This document shows, piece by piece, positions 45,416-57,069 of a stretch of DNA of 64,000 nucleotides. The position numbers were made by a program, and so were the translations under genes. Source of the DNA: Lophium mytilinum. Lineage: Eukaryota; Ascomycota; Dothideomycetes; Mytilinidiales; Mytilinidiaceae. The stretch is from NCBI GenBank assembly GCA_010093605.1, contig MU004196.1, positions 956,255 to 1,020,254 of the forward strand. Direction: 5' to 3'. Numbering within the stretch: position 1 is the stretch's first letter; each line of letters opens with the position of its first letter. Under the pieces are notes generated by a model. It did no database searches. It was not told the DNA's origin and saw only the letters and a list, made by a program, of their open reading frames with translations.

Positions 45416-46386
45416 TCTGAAGTATCCGTCGTTGCTGAAGGAGGATACACGGAATGACAAGCACCTTCTTTTACATATACCTACTCACTTGTGCACTTAT
45501 ACACTTGTGCACAAGTGCCCTCAATGACAGGGCAGATAACAGCTACATGGCAGGCGGGAGCTAGCTTGGCATGCACGTTCTGTTGGCATTGAGGAGATGT
45601 CAATAAACCGCCTATCTGGGAGCATTTCTGCAGGACTTCAACAACGATTGGGTGAGGACTGTCGCACCGACATGGAAGATCTATAGCGTAGTTACCTCGT
45701 CACATCGTCAACTTCCACGTCGGTGAAGCCTTTCAGGTATTGCTACTGTTTCAGATGCACATCAGTGCCTTGAAGAGACTTTGCCACACCGGGGCAGCGT
45801 TTGAATTAGCCTGGGCCATCTGCGGGTTAAGTCAGTGTAGTTTCTCAGCCGAACTGCTACAAAGGGACTCGAGCAGCAAGCCTGAGTTCGGGGCCCAGGC
45901 CTCTTGGTCCAGGTGGAGCTGAGCTTTATTCCAATCCAATCATAGAGCAGCAGTGACCATTTCTTTCTTTGAAAGTCTGATTGTGCAGGTTTTTCGATCA
46001 GTCCCCAGGTTGGTCCTCGACGGTGGGACAGAAGCATCGAATCGGACATCTGTCCGCCAAGATGTGATTGTCCGGCGTTTCTAACAGGGATCTTTCTTGC
46101 TATACCTCATGGCTATATACTTTTTTATCTACTTTAGTTCTAGCCTCTAGCTATACTTTATAAAAAAAATTATAGTAAATAGACTAATAAATAGATATTT
46201 ACTATAAAATAAAAAATTAAAAAAGTAAGAACTTCTATAAATAAAGAAAAATAATAGAAAAAATAGTAAAAAATACTAAATCTTAACTACTCTATAGATA
46301 ATATAGTATAAAATAGTTAAAACTAAACTCTAGATATCCTTTTAAAAAATATTTTAACTTAGTAGATATATAATATAGAGAGAGAT
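45416..46386. other. Glycosyltransferase promoter region grading into the AT-rich block
   Basis: The first 670 bp have normal composition and include a 16-bp perfect palindrome at 45502-45517. From about 46085 the sequence turns extremely AT-rich with almost no CA or TG. This flank lies outside the target duplication GAGAT (46382-46386), so it was decayed independently of the gypsy element. No gene was seen. Confidence 0.5.
45502..45517. promoter_or_regulatory. 16-bp perfect palindrome upstream of the glycosyltransferase
   Basis: CACTTGTGCACAAGTG is its own reverse complement and lies 87 bp upstream of the ATG at 45415. Its left arm CACTTGTGCAC occurs again at 45486-45496. It could be a dimeric transcription-factor site or lie in the leader; no function is established. 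Confidence 0.4.
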
Positions 46387-46433
46387 TAGCATAGATTTAT
46401 AAAAGTAGAGGTAAAAGGTATCCTATTACTAGC
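46387..46433 (-). repeat. Left gypsy LTR, distal part, interrupted by the copia insertion
   Basis: This 47-bp segment matches the first 47 bp of the right LTR (61871-61917) with three differences, all transitions. Its last five bases CTAGC are the target site of the copia element. Confidence 0.9.
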
Positions 46434-46568
46434 TATTAGAAGTAGCTTATTAAGCTAGTATTCTAATATAAGAGAACTAGGCCCTAGAATAGGGGCTAGT
46501 TTAGATATATAAGATAGCCTTAGCCCACCTCTAGTAGATAATAAATTAACTTAGTATTTCTTTTAATA
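46434..46568 (+). repeat. Copia 5' LTR (135 bp)
   Basis: It differs from the 3' LTR at only three positions, each a transition (A/G or C/T). Inverted ends are TATTARAAG and CTTTTAATA. Confidence 0.92.
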
Positions 46569-47504
46569 GGTTATAAGCCCGGGTTTATAATAAGCTAAGT
46601 ACTATCTAATATACTAAAAACCCGCTTTACTAAAACCTTATTATAGGGGCAAAATAATAAATAATATTTATCTCCGCTATATAGCCCCCCTTTTTCAGAT
46701 AGAAATAAGTAGGAGGCTGGGCTAGTTCTAAGCTACTAACTATCTTAATTACTAATAAATTCTATCTAGATTCTTCTAGCTCTATACTAAAATCTAAACT
46801 AGAAAAAAAAAGGTAGTTAGAACCTAACCACCCCCCAGCTACCTTATTTTAAAATTAAAAATTAGGCTAAGGGGTAGTTTTACTATTAATACTAGTAGAA
46901 ACTAGTAACTCTAGAAGAGACTATACCTACTTTTATAATATTAATTCTAAATTAGTATATAAGCCGCTCTTAACTCTCCACTTATATTACTAGCCGCTTA
47001 CTTAGTAATAAAGTATTAAAAAGGCAACCTTTCTCTCTTAATATAAAATTATCTATACTTAAGTTATCTACTTCTTAGATAAGATATAATCTACGCAAGC
47101 GTTCTCTTAAACCCGCTTATACTTATATCTATTAAATACTTAATTAAACTTAATTTTCTAGATTATCTAAAATCTTTAATAATTATAATACTCTTTTCCT
47201 TAAAGATAATATTAATAATACTAACTACATCTATAAAAAGAGACTAGATAAAGTTATCTCTAAAGGCTATATAACCGCTAATTCTCTCTCTACTACTAGT
47301 AGTACTAATATTTAGGGGCTTTCTATTAAAACCCCTTTATCTACTAGATTAGCTATTAATACGCCTACGTCTTCTCTGCTATAATTACCTCCGTTACTAA
47401 TAAACTAGTTACTAGATATATCTAACCTACCTATATCTATTCTTTAAATTCCTTCTAACTCTACTATAAGCTATATACTCTCTCTATCTCTCTATAATAT
47501 CTAC

Positions 47505-48540
47505 TAAAGATAGTATTACGGCCGCGGCCGGAGTAGATAGGATTAAGAAGCTAGAGTCCTTTAATAGATAGAATACGTAGGAAAGGGAAATCTGTAACTA
47601 GATTATAATAAACGGTTACGGGTCTCTACTACACCGCCACTAGTATAGACCGGCGTTAGTAATAAGAGTAAACCCTTTAGTAGAACTAGGTATAAATCTA
47701 ATAGCAGTATAATAAATAGTATATATAAATAAGTTATAACTCTTTAAAGAGGATCTTAAATAAGTAATAATTACTCTCTAGCCCTTACTAAATATATAGG
47801 AAGATAAATAAGAAAGAGTATACTTCTTAATCTAAAACTAATGCGGAACTAACGCGCGAAATAAAATTACTAGAGTTGACACTGCCTATAACATTCTAGC
47901 AACACTTAACCGCTGCTTCTATCCTACTAGAAGTGCGGAATTTATATTACTTAGAAAGAAGTTTACTACTATTACTCTTACTAACTATAAAGAAATTAAG
48001 AACTATATAGAAAAACTATAAGAAGCGTTTACTAAAATATGCGCATTAGACCTACGCTTTATATAAGATAAGGTCTATCTTTTAATGCAATTCCTTAAGG
48101 GACTTAGGCCTAGCTAGCGCATATTTAAAATAGCGTTTAGCTAAAAATAAACGCTTATCCTACTCTAAGATAAAGATAGCGTTATTCTAGAAGAACTAGT
48201 TACCTTTAGAATAGCTATCTAAGCCGCCGTCTATAAAGAGAAACTTTAAAAAAACCATAAGGGTAATAATATAGCTATAGTAGCCGCTAAATTCTACTTA
48301 AAGGGTGCTAGGGCACCTAAGAAATATAAAGGAAATAACTTTAAGAAATACTTCTACTATAGAAAAATATATTATACTATAGAAAACTATTTTAAGCTAT
48401 ATCTAGAACAACGCCTCGCATTTAAAACCCGGAAATAATAACAGGAAGAAGATAGAACTAGATCTTCTAGTAATAAGAAGGCTAAGAATAATACCGGAAC
48501 TACTTATACCGCCACCCTAGCCTTCTAATTTCTAGAAGAG
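47505..48540 (+). pseudogene. Decayed copia gag with zinc knuckle
   Basis: Translation shows a gag-like helical stretch, for example EFILLRKKFTTITL with many stops, and then a CCHC-spaced segment at 48349-48390 whose four ligand codons are all Tyr. TAG and TAA codons occupy positions expected for Gln or Trp. The limits are approximate. Confidence 0.65.
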
Positions 48541-51500
48541 ATCTCGTATATTATAACTATAGTAAAAGAATCTACTACTAGCCTCTAAGATATCTAGCTA
48601 CTAGATATAGGCTACTTAATATACTACTCTAGTTTCTATAATGCCTTTATACTATCTATACTATATAGCTATTTAGAACTAGGCCTTAGAGATATTAGAG
48701 AATCTTACTTTTAACCTAAATCTATTAGAACCGTTAGGCTTAAGTACTATAGTAATAGAAAGAAGACTATACTACTTCTTAAAGATACTCTCTATATTCC
48801 TACGCTAGAATATAACCTAGTTTCTATCTTCTAGCTTCTTTAGATTAGAACTAGTATTTCTTTTAATTCTAACGGGGCTAATATCACCTAAGAAGATAAT
48901 ACTTTTCTAGCACCTAAATACAACAGAGTCTACGTTCTTAATCTTTAATAGCTAATGCAAATTAGTATAGCTGCATACTAAATTAGCAATTAAAATAATT
49001 AAATCTAGTATAAATAGTTAGGCTACCTAGGTAATTAAGTAATCTAGAAACTAAAAATAATATCTACCGGAATAAAACTAGTACTAAAAGGATACTTATG
49101 CGAACTATATATCTAAGAAAAAATAAAAGCAGGACCTTATAATTAGTATAATAAATAAGGCGAATTCCCTCTTAAATTTATCTATATAGATATATCTAGA
49201 CCCTTTAAAATAGCATATAATAGATGTAGGTATTAGGTTACCTTTATCTATAATAAAACCTAGATACTCTAGGCATAGCCGCTAAGAATAAGAAGTAAAT
49301 TCTTCTTCTACCTAAAGCTTCTAGCTAATATATATAAAACCCGTAAACGGCGGATCTATTAGATATAAATAGATTAGGCTAGAGAAAATATATCTAGACT
49401 AGTTTAGAACTTCTATAAAGATAGAGGTATCCTCCTTAAAATAACTAAATAAGACTAGCATTAGTTAAACGGTATAGCTAAAGTAATTAACCGTATACTT
49501 CTTAGTAAAATAAACCCTATACTTATGCAATCTAGCCTCTTAAAAATATACTGGCCTAAGGTATTATAAGCCGCCGTTATAATTAGAAATTAAAGCCCTA
49601 GCTTAGTAATACCTACTACTTCTTATAAAGCATAGATAGGCGACGTTTCTTATCTTAATTAGTTATAAGTAATAGGTAGTAGATGCTACGTCCTTAAAGT
49701 AGAAGCTAAGTAAAAGAAATTAGGTTTTTCCCGCTTAGAGGACTATATTTTAGTAGGATATTCCGGAGAATAAAACTACTACCTACTAAACTAAAATAAC
49801 TATATTATTATAGTAAAAGATATTATCTTTATAGAATATCCACTATATATTACTTTCCTAGATAATTAGATAATAGAAGAAGGAGGGAAATATATAGTTC
49901 CTCTACTATCTAAATAATAAAAACGCGCTTAATTACTAATAAGTAATATAGAAGAGCTTAAACCTTCTACTAAACTAATAGAGAAAGATATAACGCTTAC
50001 TATTGCACCTTCTAAAGTAAAAAGACAACCTACTACACGCTAAAACCTATTACTAGCTAGGGCACGCTTACTAGATTCCTTCTATAATATATTAGTTAAC
50101 TAAGATAATATAAATAACTCTAATTATTAAGGCTCTAAATTAACTATTTAACCTAACTATAGCTAACTACTAAGCCTAGAAGTAAGACCTTTACCTTAGC
50201 CTAGGAAATAAGTACCTATATAACTACCTCTATAACTACTACTAAAGCAGGCACCTCCGTAATTAAGGCCGGCCGTACCACCGCAGTAGCTACTATAGTA
50301 GCTACCTAGGCAAGCACCCAGGTAGCTACCTCTATAGCTAAATTCTATAATTAGACGCAAGCTAGACTATTACAGGCCTAGAAACCTAGTTAAACCTATA
50401 ATAGAACTACCTAGAATCTTTACTTTAGATATTCTCTATAAACTACTAGCTAAAGTTCTTTTAAACTACCCGGTACTATATATTTTAAACCGCAAAAATA
50501 AAGGTTTATAGAGAGAAGACGCATTATAAAACCTATATAGGCTATTTATACTTATTAGTATAGCTATAGAAGAACCTTTTAAGCTAAAAATAATAGTATA
50601 AGCGCAATTAGACTTAATATAGCTTAAATAGAAAAAGGTAATAGAAGAGAAAACCGGCTCCCTTATTACTAATAGCACCTAGACCTTAGTTAACGCTCCA
50701 CTATATTAATAAATACTCCGCGGTAAATAGGTATATAAACTTAAACGCGGACCTAATAGCAAAGTTATCTAATATAAAGCTTAATAGGTTGTTCGCGGCT
50801 TTAAGTAAGAAGAAGGTATAGATTATAATAAAACCTTCGCCTCTATAGTTAAACCTATAAGCTATAAAATAATTTTTGCAATAGCCGCCACCTTAGACCT
50901 AGAAATTAAATAAATAGATATTAAAACCGCCTTTCTATATAGTAATATTAAAGAAGAAATTTATATTAAATAACCCTATAGAATAGAAGATAATATATAT
51001 AAGGTCTACTACCTTAAGAAAGCTCTCTACGGATTAAAATAATTACCTAGAATCTAGTACTATACGCTTACTACTTTCCTTAAAGGCCTAGGCTTCTCTC
51101 TACTAGATTCTAACTTAGAAGTATTTTTAAAGGGTTACAACTTTATTATAGTATATATTAATAATCTACTTATTACAGGTCTATCTAAATCTAATATTAA
51201 GATTATTAAAGATACTCTTAGTAAGCACTTTAAAATATTAGATCTAGGCGCATGCAGCTACTACCTAGGCATATTAATTACACGTAACTAATAGAATTAC
51301 AGCTTAGCGCTTAGCTAAAGGGGATACCTCTTAAAAGTTCTTTAGGAATTTAACCTTACTAATAGGAAGCCTATAGCTACCCTAATAGAGACTAGCAATA
51401 TAGACCTAGCTAAGAACGGCTATACTACTATAGAAGCTAACTAATTCTAGTATATAAAAGTAATTAGATCCCTTATATATACTATGCTTAGAACTTAATC

Positions 51501-52136
51501 TAATATTACATTTTTAGTATCTATATATAGCTAACACCTTATAAACCCTATAGCTATACACGTTAAAGCTATAAAATATATTATATATTACCTAAGAAGA
51601 ACTCTTAACCTTAAGCTTATATATAAAGAACTACTCCAGCTACTTATTAAATATACTAACTCTAACTAGGCTAGTAATTAAGCAACGCGCTGTTCTACAG
51701 CTAGATATATCTTTAGTATTAGAAGTAGAGTTATTAGTTAGTTATCTAAATAGTAAACCGTTATTACACTCTTATTATATAAAGCGGAATATATAGAAGA
51801 AACCTAAGCTACTAAGAAAGCTATATAGCTACGCTCTCTTCTTTAAAAATTACTAGCTATAGAAGAAGTTCTAGTAGCTACTATTATCTACGGCGATAAC
51901 TAAGGAGCTATTACGCTAGTAAAGAACCTATAGTTCTACTCTAGATTAAAGCATATTACTATCTAATACTACTATATTTAGGAAAAAGTTACTAATAATA
52001 CTATAGACCTTAAATTTATTCTAACTAACTAATAGGTAGCTAACGGCCTTATAAAGGCACTTCTAAAGGACTGTTTCTTACTCTTTAGGTAAGCTCTAGA
52101 ACTTAAATAAACTTTCTCTCTAGATAAGGGGGAAAG
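48541..52136 (+). pseudogene. Decayed copia pol (protease, integrase, RT, RNase H)
   Basis: An aspartic protease-like segment is near 48590-48640. An integrase core starts around 49176 (FIYIDISRPFK) with KDRG about 80 codons on. The codon expected to be the third catalytic acid is AAA (Lys) at 49480-49482. Reverse transcriptase begins near 50791 (RGFK, then DLEIK and IDIKTAFLYS). Its YxDD box at 51154-51165 reads Y-I-N-N. An RNase H-like end extends to about 52060. Boundaries are approximate and many stops interrupt the frame. Confidence 0.75.
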
Positions 52137-53839
52137 TTAATACTCTAGCTACGCACGTTTAAATTCTTAGCCTAATTAGAGTAATATTTAACTTCCCTAT
52201 ATAATTTATACTAAGCTACTAAAAATTAGTCTTAGAATTATATTTTCTATATATAAATTTTTATTAAGAAAATTTCCGCTAAGCACGCTAAGATACTACC
52301 TATTAATAACTAAGTGCTAGGTATATTAGAACTTCTACTACTTAATAATTTCTACTTCTCTAAATCCTTAAAGTTACACTAGAATTTAAATTTAGCACCT
52401 AAAACTGCTAAGTTAAATTTTTCTAACTTTTAAAAAATTACAACTCTTTTAATTCTTAACTAATCTTAATAAAAAGTATACTAAAATATTAGTACTACTA
52501 AGCTCTCTAATATAGACTTCTTAAGAGTTCCTCTACTCCTCTTCTTAGCCTACCTTAGATAATTTTCCGCTACTATTACCTGCTTTACCTACTTCTCTAA
52601 GCCCTATTATTTCTAATAGACTTCTAGACCTTCTAAGTAACGCTCTAGCTAACCCTCTAGTAGCCTTACTAATTATTTCTGCCTTCTTTACTATAGCTAT
52701 ATTAACTCCTCTAGCACTAGCTCTTTCTTTCTCTCTTAATATTTTATCTAATTATAAGCCTACTTCTAACTATAATTAGGGCCTTCTTAACTATCTCTAG
52801 GCCTATAGTAATAGAAGATAGGTATAATATAAATCTTATAATACTTCTAGATTATCTAAAGCTTTATTTTCTTAGGAAGCTACTCTTTCTTTAGATTCTT
52901 CTAAGATTAAAACTAGACCTAATACCTTTAGAAGAAGAGAAGTATAAGAAGAACTTCTTAAGAAATCTAGTTCTAAAGATAAGGTTTCTACTCTAGTTCT
53001 AGTTTAATCTAATCTATCTTCTATTATTATTTCTAAAGTCTCTTTATCTTTCTTTTCTCCTCTATTCTCTTTTAGAGCTCCCCCTTACTCTTCTTCTACT
53101 ACTTCTTCTACTCCTACACCTTCCCCTGCTTCTAGTTCTTCTCTACCTCCTCTACCTTCTTCTAGTTCTTATTATCTAGATTCCCCTCTCTATGCTAGAT
53201 ATATTAGCATTAGAACCTAGACTATCTTCTTTTACTTAGTTAATTCTTCTTAAACCTTTACTTCTAGCTTAGAAGGATATATATCTCTAGTTTTTAAGGA
53301 AATAGCAAGACCTATATATATCCTCTATACTAAAATTAAGGGGATTTAGAAGAGGAGAGAATATTAACCTTCTATTTTAGTTTCTTTCTATATCTATCCT
53401 TATAGACATATACTTAATAATACTAATAATTCTATCTCTATTTCTTCTAACTCTTCTATAGAATTCTGCTAGGCATTCTAGACTATAAAAAATATAGAGT
53501 TTTTCTATTACTATAAGTACCTAGAAGTTAAGAAGAATACTATTAGGATAATCTCCTCTATACTATCTAAACCTAGATGCAAATTCTAAACTATATATTA
53601 GAAGGCTTAGAATAAGGTAGAGGGAGTAGTTATTTAAGAGGCTAAAGATAAGAATATAGATCTTTCTATAGAGAAGGAGGTATATTACTAGAAAGTAAAT
53701 ATATTATAGAAGAAAGTAATATAGCTAGCTGCGCGTCGCGCTATTAAAGGGAACTACTAGATAGTAAGGTATAGAAGAAGCTTTCTATCTATAGAAGTTT
53801 CTAAGCTATTATATATTCTCTTATATTATTATATAGAAG
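52137..53839 (+). other. Copia 3' segment of unknown content
   Basis: This 1.7-kb part of the element lies between a polypurine-like run and the 3' LTR. It includes a Ser/Pro/Leu-coding, CTT/TCT-rich low-complexity tract (about 53000-53200). A frame near 53540-53830 is partly open on the plus strand once Gln-type stops are allowed. I do not recognise the product. Confidence 0.5.
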
Positions 53840-53974
53840 TATTAAAAGTAGCTTATTAAGCTAGTATTCTAATATAAGAGAACTAGGCCCTAGAATAGGA
53901 GCTAGTTTAGATATATAAGATAGCCTTAGCCTACCTCTAGTAGATAATAAATTAACTTAGTATTTCTTTTAATA
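53840..53974 (+). repeat. Copia 3' LTR (135 bp)
   Basis: It is the same length as the 5' LTR with three transitions between them. It is followed directly by the target copy CTAGC. Confidence 0.92.
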
Positions 53975-53979
53975 CTAGC

Positions 53980-54118
53980 TAGCAGACGTAGCCTTAAGGG
54001 CTTGCGGGCGTTAGTATATAGAACGCCGGCGTCCGGCTAGGCGTATATATAAATATCCTGCATATAAACATCTATTATATGCTATACGCTAGAGCCTATT
54101 ATATATAGAACTATAATA
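53980..54118 (-). repeat. Left gypsy LTR, proximal part
   Basis: These 139 bp align without gaps to 61918-62056. The differences are transitions and are concentrated where the right copy keeps CACGTG-type words and this copy reads TATATA. Confidence 0.9.
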
Positions 54119-54452
54119 ACTGCCCTAAATAGAAGAGATATTATTATTCTTAATAACTATATCTAAGCTATCCTTTAATTCCTAGATAATAACGTTTAGA
54201 GAATAATAACACCTTATAATTAATAGCGGGCGAGTAAGTAATAGTTAACGGTGGCGTAGAAGATAAAGCCGTAAAGGATAACGGGTTTATAGAAGTTGTG
54301 CAAGCCGACGGCTTCGTAGGCTAGTAAAGCTATCGGCGGGCGGTAAAGTAGTAATAGCGGCCGTAAAAGTAATATATAGAAGCTAATAGCGGGCGCGTAA
54401 GTAATATAGAGGGTGTAAGAATAAAGAGGTTTAAAAGATAATATTATAGTAG

Positions 54453-54522
54453 GTAATTAAGCTAGAGTAATTAAGCTATAGTAATTAAGCTATAGTAATT
54501 AAGCTATAGTAATTAAGCTTAG
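54453..54522. repeat. 14-bp tandem repeat, five units
   Basis: GTAATTAAGCTATA-type units start at 54453, 54467, 54481, 54495 and 54509. The array lies in the gypsy element near its left LTR. Confidence 0.85.
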
Positions 54523-55332
54523 AGCTAATAAGCGGCTTCTTTATAGTATAGGTAGGTAGCGTATATTATAGTCTCTAATTATATTATTATTAATATCGCC
54601 TTTATAAATCTAGAAGTTATACTTAGAACTATATTCCTTCTACTTAATAAGGTATTACTTAAATAGCTTCTTTAACTTACTATATCTACGCGTATAATAG
54701 GTAAGAATTTACTCTACTAGATAGAAGGCGCTAGTATTATTATTCTATTTATCTTCTATAGCTACGGGCTCTATTACTTTAGAGCTTTAGACGTTTTTAT
54801 AGAGGTCTTAATTTTAGAGTATAGACTTAAGCTACTCTATAGAGATAACTAGATATATTTTCTAGCTATTAGGGAGATTAATTTTATACGCGTTCTTACT
54901 AACTTTACATTTAACTATTCTAGGGCCGACACGCTGCTAGCTAAACTTTCTATCTAGTTCTAGAATCTTATAGCCCTTATAAAGGCGTATATATACTAGA
55001 TTACCTATATTAAGTTATAGTAGAGATTAGGTCTTATTAAAGTATAGCTTTATACGTACAGCTGTAAAGGTAATTATATCTATAGCCTTATTACAGGCGA
55101 GTTTATAGGCGCGTAAGAAGTTAGAAGCGTCTTAATTAAGTAGTTTATTAGTAGTACTTATAGCGGGCGGCTTATTTATAGGGTCTATAGATAGCGGAAT
55201 TATAGTAGAAGCCTTTATAGCTTCTATTCTACTTATAGTAGTTAGTAGCTTAATAGTACCGCCGGGGGGGAGAATAAATTATACGTGCCTAATAGAGGTC
55301 TTTAACGGGCGCTAAATAGTAAGTATTTCTAG

Positions 55333-55407
55333 AACGGGGCTATCTAGAATAGAGCTATCTAGAATAGGGCTATCTAGAATAGAGCTATCTAGAACGGGGC
55401 TATCTAG
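55333..55407. repeat. 15-bp tandem repeat, five units
   Basis: Units alternate AACGGGGCTATCTAG and AATAGAGCTATCTAG forms with no gaps. On the minus strand they would encode a five-residue repeat (LDSPV/LDSSI type) downstream of the gypsy integrase. Confidence 0.85.
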
Positions 55408-56050
55408 TATATATTTATAGAGTATAAGCTCTTTTCTAAAGTTAATATTAGCTTACTCTAGTAATAATACCTATATAGGCCGTGGGAGCCCTTTATTAAG
55501 ATAGAAGCTATAGATAATCTTATTTAGAGCCTTTCTAGTAGACTAGTTTATAGAGTTATTTAGAATATAATATAATATTAAAAGAAAATATAGCTAGTCT
55601 TTATATTCTTATAATAGGTAGTAACGCAAGGCTATCTTAACTATCTAATTTATGCGTTCTAACTAGCTATCTATTTAGGGGTGGTACGCTATTAATATTA
55701 AGATCTTAGTCCCTAGGTATTTAAATACTAATTTCTAGAAGGCGCTAATAAACTTTCTATTTTAGTCTATAATAGTTACTGCTAGTATACTCTAATCTAT
55801 AAGTAGGTTAAGTATAATACTAGCCTAATTCTTAGCTATATATATATCTTTTCTAGGGCCTATAGTAACGCGTTTACTAGCTTTATAGATAACTATAACT
55901 ATAGTATTAAAGCTATTAACTTCTAGAAGCCTAATAATAAAGTCTATTAATACTATATAAAATAGAATAGGCGGCGTCTAGATAGGTATAAGTACTCTAT
56001 ATAGCTTATAACGGGTTATTTTATTAAGGTAGTAGACCTAATAGTATTAC
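55400..56050 (-). pseudogene. Decayed gypsy integrase core
   Basis: The minus-strand frame reads IPI and TPP, then NSFNTIV, KASKRVTIGP, then AVTIID followed by NRKFISAF. It continues with IAYHP near 55687-55663 and ALRYYLL. The order matches the central integrase fold of fungal Ty3/gypsy elements. Several TAG/TAA codons break the frame. Confidence 0.75.
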
Positions 56051-57069
56051 ATATAAATATTAAGCTATTAGCTTAAGCGCCTAATATAGTATATAGTATA
56101 GACGCGCTTATATATATAGTAGAAGCCGGTGTATATAGTATTAGCTTTATAATATTCTTAGAATATATCGCTCTCTAGACTCTTAGGCACGTATAGCTAT
56201 AGGCGGCTATTAAGTACATTCTAGTAATATAAAAGGTTATAATGCAGCTAGAAGGGGACACTAAAAGAGAGAGTCTAGGCTTCTTAGAGTAGTAATTATA
56301 TTCTAGCCTAGTACTTATTATTTTTATAGGCCTAGATAAGAGCTTATTAGAAGTTATTAGCTAATTTAATAACTATAATATAAAAGGTATAGAGGTCCTT
56401 ATTAGAAATAGGCCGCCTAGTATAGGTGTAGAAGATAAGCTTCTTAAGTATATTAGAGGTAGAGTTACTAAGCCGCTTATTAAATATAGGCAGCTATAAT
56501 AGGGCGTTAGAAATAATATAAAGCTTACTAGGCCTATAATAGATATCTAGATAATATTAAAATAGATACTAAAATGCGCGCATAAGCTATAAGTTTAGCT
56601 TATTAGTTATAGAGGTAGTAAGTAATAACGCCTTTATAATTACTATTATAGCGGCGTAATTAGTAATTACTACTATAGGCTAAGTATTTACTAAAATTAT
56701 TTAGTAATAGTAATATACTACCTAGATAAGGCAGGCAACCTTAAGCTCTATTAGCTAGTAGTTCTACTCTATAGCGGAGAGAAGCTTACTTAGAAATAGA
56801 ATGGGTTAAATTTTACTACGCTTAATATTCTTAATCTATTTAGGGTTTCCCTAGATATAATAGACTATAATACTAAAGCTATCTTTATACGTATTAATAT
56901 TAATATATAGCCTATAGGCGAGGTTATAGTATATAAGTATAGTTTTCTAGATAAAGACTCTTTAAATACTATTATAGGCCTTGTATAGTCTAGAATTAGT
57001 CTTACTAATAGGCGTTATCTATATATAGCGCAGTTAAGTATAGCTAGTAATAGGGGCGTTCTTTAATAG

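Larger units (their letters stand above)
46434..53974 (+). mobile_element. Ty1/copia LTR retrotransposon, RIP-decayed, nested in the gypsy LTR
   Basis: The 7541-bp element is bounded by 135-bp LTRs and a perfect 5-bp duplication CTAGC (46429-46433 and 53975-53979). Termini are TATTA...TAATA, consistent with RIP-changed TG...CA ends. Immediately inside the 5' LTR, 46569-46585 resembles the copia primer-binding form. Order on the plus strand is gag with a zinc knuckle, protease-like, integrase, reverse transcriptase, RNase H, the Ty1/copia order. A purine run at 52123-52136 looks like a polypurine tract, yet the 3' LTR begins 1.7 kb later. All frames are heavily interrupted. Confidence 0.88.

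Noticed and set aside
46434-46568. Reading the 135-bp unit as a MITE because of its TATTAAAAG inverted ends
   Set aside because: Two direct copies bracket a complete copia polyprotein and share one outer 5-bp target duplication, so they are LTRs.
50466-50678. 70-codon minus-strand frame inside the copia element
   Set aside because: It is antisense to the decayed pol region and has AT-driven composition.
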